Source: JBDZUZ01 sp040255445 (GTDB taxonomy: Bacteria; Planctomycetota; Phycisphaerae; Phycisphaerales; UBA1924). Taken from it: a DNA stretch of 11,443 nt. A model generated the notes under the pieces. That model was not told the origin of the DNA and searched no databases. It saw only the letters and a list, made by a program, of their open reading frames with translations. The position numbers were made by a program, and so were the translations under genes. Location of the stretch: NCBI GenBank assembly GCA_040255445.1, contig JBDZUZ010000127.1:1-11443 (forward strand). The letters are read 5' to 3'. Below, piece by piece: positions 5,424 through 10,627 of the stretch (position 1 is the first letter of the stretch; each line of letters starts with the position of its first letter).

Positions 5424-7243
5424 GCCCGCGACCCCGGCACTGAGCCCGGAGTCTGCACCGAAGCCGGCGGCCGCAGCATCTCCACCGCACCGCCGTACAC
5501 CGCCTCCACCGCATCGATGTGCTCATCCATCGTCCGCGGCGGTCGCACACCTGCACGCAGTCCCGCGAGCATCTCCGGATGATCCACAACCTCCGTCAAA
5601 AGCCTCGCCAGGTCCGCGCGATCGTTGCCGCGGTGCAGCAGCCCGTTCTCGCCGTGCTCGACCAGATCAGGGATGCCTCCCAGCTCCGCCCCCAGCACCG
5701 GCAGTCCGCACGCGAAGAACTCCATCACCGTCTGCGGTCCGTTGTCCCACCACACGCTGGGCACCAGCCCCAGGTCCCGCCCCGCGCACAGCCGCGGCAC
5801 GGCGTCGTACGTGTACCCACGCTCGATCGACAACGCGGCGAGCAATACGCCCAGCCGCCGCAGCCGCTCCTCGCTGGGCTCGATGTCCTTCGCCGCGACT
5901 CTCAGGTCGATGCGTCCGAGCACGCGCCGCGGCAGCATCTCCAGGCTGTCGAGCAGCATGTGCAGGCCCTTGTAGAAGTTGTTGTACCCCATGAAGAGCA
6001 GCCGCACCGGACGCGGGTTCGCGGTATCGAAACCCGGCGGCGGATCGGCGAGCACACCCTTCTCCTTCTCCGCCGCGGCGATCTCGGCCATCCGCGAGCC
6101 GATGGGCATCTCGATCAGCTTCGAGCTGTCAACACCGAGCGCTGCGAACTTGCGCTGTACGAAGGACGACACCGCGAGCACACCATCGCACGACGACAGC
6201 ATCTCCACCATCGCCGCGCGGCGGCGGCCGTAGTCGGAGACGCGGCCGCTGGACTCATCGATCGGGTCGGGCGTGGGTTCGTTGCTGAGCGGCGCGAGCG
6301 GATCGACGCCGCTGTCGCGGTCCGCATTGCGTGAAGAATCCCGCGCTGGTGCTGCGCTTCGATCAACACCGCCGCCCGACTCGGGCCACGCCGCATCCGC
6401 TTCGCTCTCAACCGGCCGCCCGGGCCAGCGCAGCGGCTCTGATGGCGCCGCATCGCTCTTCGCATCCTTTGCGAGCGGCAGCTTCCAGCGCCCGCGCTCT
6501 TTCTCGGCCTTCTCGCGTGCTTCGCGCTCGCGGCGCTCCCGCTCATCCGCCGCACGCAGCACGGGCGCGATCGGCCCGATCACATTCTGCTCGTACCCCG
6601 CCGCCCGGTTGAGCTTCTCGGTTGTAGTGTCGCACCCCGCGATGCACGACTCGCACGCGCGGCCGTTGCGGAAGTCGAAGCACGCCCGCCGCGCCTGCAG
6701 GTGTCCTCCGACAGCCTCGTGCCCCCCACCCTCCGCCGCGGGTTGCATCAGGTACACCTGCGGGCAGATCGTGTGGTAGTTGTGCAGGCTGAAGAAGACC
6801 TTCGCCCCCGCCTCCCGCGCCACCCGCACGCAGCCCGCGGAGAACCCCTCGATGTTCTGGAAGTGCACCACATCCGGCTTGAGCAGTCCCAGCAGCCGCG
6901 CGAACTCGGCCTCGAGCTGCGGGCTCAAAATCTCGCCCAGCGGATCCGAATACTGGAAGATGCCCGGCGCGAGCACCGGCGAGTTGACGATGTCGTAGAC
7001 CGCGATCGCCGCGGCGTCCCCGTCGAGCGCTGCGGGCCGGAAGTCCCCGTGCCGCACCGCGCGGCACGGCCCCGGACCGCCGCCCCGGGCCTCCGGCGCA
7101 TACGTCCACCCGCTCGAGATGCACGCCACCTGGTGCCCGCGGCGGGCCAGCCCGATCGCCAGCCCCTGCATGTACCCGTTCACGCCGCCGCCGAAGGAGG
7201 CGCCCTCCTCGACCCGCGCCCAGTTGACCAGCACAACACGCAT
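5420..7243 (-). CDS. GT-B glycosyltransferase (family 4-like), first gene of operon
   Basis: The 607-residue product is a second GT-B glycosyltransferase. The acceptor domain begins MRVVLVNWARVEEGASFGGG and contains KPDVVHFQNIEGF (122-134) and SLHNYHTICPQVYL (152-165). The donor domain contains LLFMGYNNFYKGL (415-427), VPSVWWDNGPQTVMEFFACG (494-513) and an ELGGIPDLVEHGENGLL block (520-536) typical of family 4. Cys160, Cys188, Cys197, Cys200 and Cys204 form a cysteine cluster like that of the downstream paralogue. Residues 229-335 are an insert: first a charged, probably helical segment rich in Arg and Glu (231-253), then a disordered acidic and proline-rich stretch. It ends at the shared DYGRRRAA motif (337-344). 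The ATG at 7243 is chosen because the Rossmann strand RVVLVNW starts there and a TATACT box lies just upstream. A longer in-frame start at 7312 would only add the antisense of the QHP repeat of the divergent gene. Confidence 0.85.
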   Translation of the reverse strand: MRVVLVNWARVEEGASFGGGVNGYMQGLAIGLARRGHQVACISSGWTYAPEARGGGPGPCRAVRHGDFRPAALDGDAAAIAVYDIVNSPVLAPGIFQYSDPLGEILSPQLEAEFARLLGLLKPDVVHFQNIEGFSAGCVRVAREAGAKVFFSLHNYHTICPQVYLMQPAAEGGGHEAVGGHLQARRACFDFRNGRACESCIAGCDTTTEKLNRAAGYEQNVIGPIAPVLRAADERERREREAREKAEKERGRWKLPLAKDAKSDAAPSEPLRWPGRPVESEADAAWPESGGGVDRSAAPARDSSRNADRDSGVDPLAPLSNEPTPDPIDESSGRVSDYGRRRAAMVEMLSSCDGVLAVSSFVQRKFAALGVDSSKLIEMPIGSRMAEIAAAEKEKGVLADPPPGFDTANPRPVRLLFMGYNNFYKGLHMLLDSLEMLPRRVLGRIDLRVAAKDIEPSEERLRRLGVLLAALSIERGYTYDAVPRLCAGRDLGLVPSVWWDNGPQTVMEFFACGLPVLGAELGGIPDLVEHGENGLLHRGNDRADLARLLTEVVDHPEMLAGLRAGVRPPRTMDEHIDAVEAVYGGAVEMLRPPASVQTPGSVPGSRA

Positions 7244-7252
7244 GCAGCCGCG

Positions 7253-7258
7253 AGTATA
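7253..7258 (-). promoter_or_regulatory. -10 box of the glycosyltransferase operon
   Basis: On the minus strand this reads TATACT, five of six matches to TATAAT. It lies 9 nt before the ATG at 7243, so the transcript would begin within a few bases of the start codon. The box shares 7257-7258 with the box of the divergent gene. Confidence 0.55.
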
Positions 7259-7262
7259 TGTT
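7257..7262 (+). promoter_or_regulatory. Putative -10 box of the PH-domain gene
   Basis: TATGTT lies 9 nt before the ATG at 7272. TATATG at 7255-7260 is an alternative. Either overlaps the opposing TATACT box. No Shine-Dalgarno sequence is present. Confidence 0.4.
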
Positions 7263-7271
7263 GGTACCGCC

Positions 7272-7994
7272 ATGACCCCCCAGCACCCCCAGCACCCCCA
7301 GCACCCCCACAACCACGCCGAGTCTTCAGATCAGCGCCGGACCGGCCGCCCCGCCGCTTCCGGGGCCCAGTCCCCCGGCACGCTCATCTGCGACAACTGC
7401 GACCGCATCATCGACCCGGGCGATGCCGCCCCCGGCAGCAAGCTCCGCTGCCCCGACTGCGGCGACATCACCGTCGTCCCCGGCAGCGCCCGTAACGCCG
7501 ATCGTGCTGCCGCGGCCGGCTACCCGCCCGCCGATGGGCCAGAGGTCGAGGTCCTCCGCCTGCGGCCCGTCATGGTCCGCGCAGCGCCGATCCGCTTCAC
7601 GCTCCTGATCCTGCTCACATTGGGCGGCGCGGCCGCGGCGGTCGCGTTCGGGCTGGTTGCGCCCCTCATCTGGGCAGCGATCCTCGGCCTGATCGCCTTC
7701 GTCACCGGCGCGATCGCGCTCCTCTGCTGGAAGGTGCTGACCTTCACCGAAGGTCTCACGGTCACAACCAAACGCACCATCGACCGCCACGGCCTCCTCA
7801 GCCGCAAGACCAGCGAGGTCCTCCACGCCGACATCCGCAACATCCGCATCGACCAGACCGTCCTGCAGCGCCTGTTCCGCGTCGGCGACCTCGCGATCTC
7901 CAGCGCGGCCGACGACGATCAGGAAGTGTTCATGGCGAAGGTGCCCAGGCCGGATCGGGTGCGGGAGGTGATTGATTTGTATCGAAGGCTTTGA
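7272..7994 (+). CDS. Membrane protein with zinc ribbon and bacterial PH (bPH_2/YdbS-like) domain
   Basis: The 240-residue product has four parts. Residues 1-35 form a low-complexity N-terminus that starts with tandem QHP repeats (PQHPQHPQHPHNH). A zinc ribbon follows with CDNC (40-43) and CPDC (60-63). Two transmembrane helices follow at about 108-131 and 133-157. The C-terminal domain (about 158-240) includes LTVTTKRTIDRHGLLSRKTSEVLHADIRNI and looks like the bPH_2/DUF304 fold: a strand-rich segment after the membrane hairpin with an R-x-G-L-x-S-R-K pattern and the helix DRVREVIDLYRRL. Such proteins are membrane-bound, but their functions are poorly known. The start at 7272 sits 28 bp from the divergent glycosyltransferase start. 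The QHP repeats could instead be untranslated if a later start were used, but no in-frame Met occurs before the PH region. The stop codon abuts a GGGACRRA tandem array. Confidence 0.75.
   Translation: MTPQHPQHPQHPHNHAESSDQRRTGRPAASGAQSPGTLICDNCDRIIDPGDAAPGSKLRCPDCGDITVVPGSARNADRAAAAGYPPADGPEVEVLRLRPVMVRAAPIRFTLLILLTLGGAAAAVAFGLVAPLIWAAILGLIAFVTGAIALLCWKVLTFTEGLTVTTKRTIDRHGLLSRKTSEVLHADIRNIRIDQTVLQRLFRVGDLAISSAADDDQEVFMAKVPRPDRVREVIDLYRRL
7279..7305 (+). repeat. 9-bp tandem repeat (CAGCACCCC)x3 at the start of the PH-domain gene
   Basis: Three exact copies of CAGCACCCC encode QHP-QHP-QHP directly after the start codon. The unit length is a multiple of three, so copy-number change would only lengthen or shorten the N-terminus. 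Confidence 0.8.
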
Positions 7995-8066
7995 GGGACA
8001 GAGGGACAAAGGGACGGAGGGACGAAGGGGAAGGCACAGAGGCACAAAGGCACGAAGGCACAGAGG
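7995..8066 (+). repeat. Octanucleotide tandem array GGGACRRA / GGCACRRA
   Basis: Four units of GGGACRRA (7995-8026) are followed, after GGGGAA, by four units of GGCACRRA (8033-8064). The period is 8 bp throughout. The array begins directly after the TGA stop of the PH-domain gene. The first part has four or more GGG runs with 5-nt loops, a G-quadruplex-compatible pattern. Reading frames through it encode only repetitive peptides and are not genes. The rest of this gap (8067-8158) shows nothing recognisable. Confidence 0.85.
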
Positions 8067-8158
8067 GGAAAGACAGAGCGGAAAGCGTACAACGTACAGT
8101 GGACATGTTGCCGCGAAGGACGCGCAGGGCGCCTCGTGCCGCCGGCAGGTCCGATGTC

Positions 8159-8186
8159 CGCTTTACGCTTTACGCTTTACGCTTTT
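8159..8186. repeat. Heptanucleotide array (CGCTTTA)3 plus CGCTTTT
   Basis: Three exact copies of CGCTTTA and one variant lie in tandem. On the minus strand they supply the last codons and the TAA stop (8170-8172) of the small zinc-ribbon gene. Confidence 0.85.
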
Positions 8187-8529
8187 CCGAATTTGAGCTG
8201 TCAGCTGTGAGCTGTACGCTCTCGCCTTCATCATCGTCCGCCGCCTGCGGTAGCGCCAGCGCGAAGCGCTGATTGAGCGAACCGCACGCCGGGCAGATGA
8301 CCCCGTGCTCGCCCGCCGGCTGGTCCACCAGGTCCGCCTTGCAGCTCGTGCACATCGTCGCGGTCAGGTGCTTCGTCAGTTGATTGATCGAAATCAGCAC
8401 CGTCGCCACCGCGACCCCGATCACCGGCACCGCCGGCAGCGCCGCCAGCGAGATGAGGGCCAGCGACGTGATCGCGGTCCCCAGAAGGATGGCGAGAGCT
8501 CGGAGCCGGAGGAGGTGGAGGAAAGGCAT
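8170..8529 (-). CDS. Small membrane protein with C-terminal zinc ribbon
   Basis: The predicted product has 119 residues. Two hydrophobic helices (about 8-30 and 32-50) come first. They are followed by a zinc ribbon with CTSC (60-63) and CPAC (79-82), then an acidic, low-complexity tail. No specific family is recognised. The ATG at 8529 is used because upstream codons only translate the GGGACRRA array (a repetitive PLCPF peptide). The C-terminal 20 or so residues are encoded by two period-7 arrays, so the original end of the gene may have been replaced. The gene lies 193 bp downstream of the mutase gene on the same strand and converges on the PH-domain gene, whose zinc ribbon has similar CxxC spacing. 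No promoter or ribosome site is clear. I believe it is real because of the paired CxxC motifs and the helices, but it could be decayed. Confidence 0.55.
   Translation of the reverse strand: MPFLHLLRLRALAILLGTAITSLALISLAALPAVPVIGVAVATVLISINQLTKHLTATMCTSCKADLVDQPAGEHGVICPACGSLNQRFALALPQAADDDEGESVQLTADSSNSEKRKA
8196..8216. repeat. Heptanucleotide array (AGCTGTN)3
   Basis: AGCTGTC, AGCTGTG and AGCTGTA follow one another without gaps inside the 3' end of the small zinc-ribbon gene. The period is 7 bp, as in the neighbouring CGCTTTA array, although the units are unrelated. Confidence 0.75.
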
Positions 8530-8535
8530 GGGGGG

Positions 8536-8605
8536 GAAGGGACAGAGGGACAGAGGGACGAAGGGACAGAGTGGGAGGCAGAGAGGCACAAAGGCACGGA
8601 GGGGG
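8536..8605 (+). repeat. Second octanucleotide array (GGGACRRA, then GGCACRRA)
   Basis: Units of GGGACAGA or GGGACGAA run from 8539 to 8570, followed by GGCACAAA and GGCACGGA at 8585-8600. The order of the two unit types is the same as in the array at 7995-8066. Four GGG runs with 5-nt loops make it G-quadruplex compatible. It lies directly upstream of the small zinc-ribbon gene (minus strand). Confidence 0.8.
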
Positions 8606-8679
8606 CTGTCAGGATAGCGGCGTCAGGTCAGGGCTGCTGGGGGTCGGAGACAGCATCGGACGGTCGCGAAGTGGCTCCT

Positions 8680-8719
8680 CCACTTTGTCCCTCTGTCCCT
8701 TTGTCCCTCTGTCCCTTCC
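8680..8719 (-). repeat. Third octanucleotide array, inverted, at the 3' end of the mutase gene
   Basis: TTTGTCCC and CTGTCCC units repeat with an 8-bp period on the + strand, which is GGGACARA on the minus strand. It is a near-complementary copy of 8536-8574. The two arrays could pair as arms of about 38 nt around a loop of about 105 nt. That loop (8606-8679) holds no gene or motif I recognise. The array begins 4 nt downstream of the mutase stop. Confidence 0.8.
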
Positions 8720-8722
8720 GCC

Positions 8723-10540
8723 TCACCACTCCGGCCCGCCCGTGTACCGCCCATACACATCCGCCATCGCCTGCACCATCTCGCCCATGGTGCAGTTGGC
8801 GAGTGCGCCGTCGACCAGCGCGGGCATCACGTTGTGCTTGTCGAGACCGAGCTTCTCGGCCTCGGGATCGCCGTCGCGGCAGGCTTTGCGGATGCGGTCG
8901 AGGGCGGCATCGACCTGCTTCATATCGCGCTTCTTCTTGAAGGCCGCGAGCCGCTCGCCCTGGACGACCTCGACCTCGTGGGGGATCGTGAGGATCTCGA
9001 TGGGGCGGCCCTCATCGCTGTCGGTGTAGGCGTTGACGCCGACGATGATGCGGTCGCCCGCCTCGCACTCTTCGCTGAAGCGGTAGCTGGCCTCGGCGAT
9101 CGACCGGCGGAAGTAGCCGCGGTTGATGCCGGCAACCGCTGCGCGGCCGTAGCCATCGCGGTGTTTAAATGCCCGATGCTCGGCGTTGCTCGCGGCGGGC
9201 TCCTTGTCGACGGGCGGGTCGTTCTGGTATGAACCCATCCGGTCGATCTCATCGATCAGGTTCAGCGCTTCGCGCTCCATCGTGTCGGTGAGCTGCTCGA
9301 CGAACCACGAACCGCCCAGGGGATCCGTCACGCGGGTGACGCCCGTCTCGTGCGCGAGGATCTGCTGCGTGCGGAGGGCGACGGTCACGGCCTGCTCGGT
9401 GGGCAGGCCCAGGGTCTCATCCATGCTGTCGGTGTGCAGGCTCTGGCACCCGCCCAGCACGCCCGCCATGGCCTGATACGCAACGCGGACGATGTTGTTG
9501 AGGGGCTGCTGCTCGGTCAGGCTGCACCCGGCGGTCTGGATGTGCGTCTTCATGTACCACGACCGCTCGCTCTTGGCGCGGTAGCGGTCCTTCATGACCC
9601 GGGCCCAGATGCGGCGGGCAGCGCGGATCTTGCAGATCTCCTCGAAGAACTCGTTGTGGCTGTTGAAGAAGAACGACAACCGCGGCGCGAAGCTGTCGAT
9701 GTCCATGCCCCGCTCCAGGCACGCCTCGACGTACTCCATGCCATCGCGGAGCGTGAAGGCGAGTTCCTGCTGCGCACTGCTGCCGGCCTCGCGGATGTGG
9801 TAGCCGGAGATCGAGACGCTGTTCCACTTGGGCACCATCTTGCTCTGGAACTCGATGGTGTCGACGACCAGCTTGATGCTCGCCTCAGGCGGGTAGATGA
9901 ACTCGTTCTGCGAGTGGAACTCTTTGAGGATGTCGTTCTGCAGCGTGCCGCCCAGCGTGTCCCAGCCGATGTTGCGCTGCTTCGCCATCGCCAGGTACAT
10001 CGCCCAGATGATGCAGGCCGGGCCGTTGATGGTCTGGCTCACCGTGACCTGGTCGATGGGGATGTCGGCGTAGAGCCGGTGCATGTCCTCGATGGTGTCG
10101 ATGGCGACGCCGCACTTGCCGACCTCGCCGATCGAGAGGGCATCGTCGGAATCGCGGCCCATCAGCGTGGGCAGGTCGAAGGCGGTCGAGAGGCCGGTGT
10201 TGGCCTTCGTGCCCTTGGCCTGGCTCAGGAGGTACTTGAAGCGCTTGTTGGTGTCGTCGGCCGAGCCGAAGCCGGCGAACTGCCGCATGGTCCAGAGCCG
10301 GGTGCGGTAGCCCTGCGGGAAGAGGCCGCGGGTGTAGGGGAACTGGCCCGGGGGCGGGAGGTCGCGGTCGAGGTTCTCCGGCTTGAGCGAGTCGGGGGTT
10401 GAGAGCGTCTCGTGCGACGGCGGTCCGTAGGCTGGGTCGAGCACGATGCCCGAGATCGTGACCGCGTGGGGGTCGATGTTTGAACCGGTGATGGTCGACG
10501 CGGTCGGGCCGGAGGAGGGGCGCGAGAGGGTCTGGCTCAT
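8723..10540 (-). CDS. Cobalamin-dependent acyl-CoA mutase, catalytic subunit (isobutyryl-CoA mutase-like)
   Basis: The 605-residue product is the TIM-barrel catalytic chain of the methylmalonyl-CoA mutase family, which rearranges acyl-CoA carbon skeletons by radical chemistry. Family blocks are FPYTRGLFPQGYRTRLWTMR (67-86), TGLSTAFDLPTLMG (115-128), TLQNDILKEF (199-208), SISGYHIREAG (243-253, His248), FAPRLSFFFN (284-293) and QQPLNNIVRVAYQAMAGVLGG (344-364). The B12-binding domain (DxHxxG) is absent, so a separate small subunit is needed, and none is in the window. By alignment with methylmalonyl-CoA mutases, the Tyr of RQYAGF is Phe88 and the Arg of MVRNTY is Gln211. Phe/Gln is the reported isobutyryl-CoA mutase pair. 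An insert of about 30 residues (437-467) splits the end of the barrel domain. Automated annotation would probably say methylmalonyl-CoA mutase. Isobutyryl/butyryl-CoA or a related branched acyl-CoA is my inferred substrate. Confidence 0.88.
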   Translation of the reverse strand: MSQTLSRPSSGPTASTITGSNIDPHAVTISGIVLDPAYGPPSHETLSTPDSLKPENLDRDLPPPGQFPYTRGLFPQGYRTRLWTMRQFAGFGSADDTNKRFKYLLSQAKGTKANTGLSTAFDLPTLMGRDSDDALSIGEVGKCGVAIDTIEDMHRLYADIPIDQVTVSQTINGPACIIWAMYLAMAKQRNIGWDTLGGTLQNDILKEFHSQNEFIYPPEASIKLVVDTIEFQSKMVPKWNSVSISGYHIREAGSSAQQELAFTLRDGMEYVEACLERGMDIDSFAPRLSFFFNSHNEFFEEICKIRAARRIWARVMKDRYRAKSERSWYMKTHIQTAGCSLTEQQPLNNIVRVAYQAMAGVLGGCQSLHTDSMDETLGLPTEQAVTVALRTQQILAHETGVTRVTDPLGGSWFVEQLTDTMEREALNLIDEIDRMGSYQNDPPVDKEPAASNAEHRAFKHRDGYGRAAVAGINRGYFRRSIAEASYRFSEECEAGDRIIVGVNAYTDSDEGRPIEILTIPHEVEVVQGERLAAFKKKRDMKQVDAALDRIRKACRDGDPEAEKLGLDKHNVMPALVDGALANCTMGEMVQAMADVYGRYTGGPEW

Positions 10541-10546
10541 GCGGCA

Positions 10547-10552
10547 AGTGTA
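10547..10552 (-). promoter_or_regulatory. -10 box of the acyl-CoA mutase gene, predicted leaderless
   Basis: On the minus strand TACACT lies 6 nt before the ATG at 10540, identical to the prpB box. A TTGACC lies only 7 nt farther upstream, too close to be a -35 element. No Shine-Dalgarno sequence is present. Confidence 0.5.
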
Positions 10553-10613
10553 GGGGAGAGGTCAAGCCGCTTTCATCGCGGCGGCCCCGCCGGATGAGGA
10601 CCGGCCGGTCCGT

Positions 10614-10619
10614 TAAGCT
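10614..10619 (+). promoter_or_regulatory. Putative -10 box of the MgtC/SapB gene
   Basis: TAAGCT lies 8 nt before the ATG at 10628, with no Shine-Dalgarno sequence. It is a weaker match to TATAAT, but its position agrees with the other boxes in the window. Confidence 0.35.
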
Positions 10620-10627
10620 GGGGTCCG

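Noticed and set aside
4185..5582. Long open frame on the plus strand (465 codons) opposite the second glycosyltransferase
   Set aside because: The translation is rich in Arg, Pro and His, typical of antisense frames in GC-rich genes. The minus-strand glycosyltransferase motifs are clear.
7244..7312. Upstream start for the first glycosyltransferase
   Set aside because: The added residues are a WGC-type repeat, the antisense of the CAGCACCCC array in the divergent gene. The Rossmann strand starts at the ATG at 7243, next to a good -10 box.
7995..8066. Possible CRISPR array
   Set aside because: Units are 8 bp in direct tandem with no spacers, no leader and no cas genes, so it is a simple tandem repeat.
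7972..8272. Two overlapping small frames that start near the end of the PH-domain gene
   Set aside because: Their N-terminal halves only translate the GGGACRRA array (RDRGTKGRR-like peptides). There is no domain or start signal.
8305..9029. Plus-strand frames across the octamer arrays and the 3' end of the mutase gene
   Set aside because: They translate repeats and antisense sequence only, and show no conserved motif.
9350..10402. Open frame on the plus strand (350 codons) opposite the acyl-CoA mutase
   Set aside because: Antisense shadow of the mutase, with no family motif.
10553..10565. TTGACC as the -35 element of the mutase promoter
   Set aside because: It is only 7 nt from the TACACT box; a -35 element needs about 16-18 nt.
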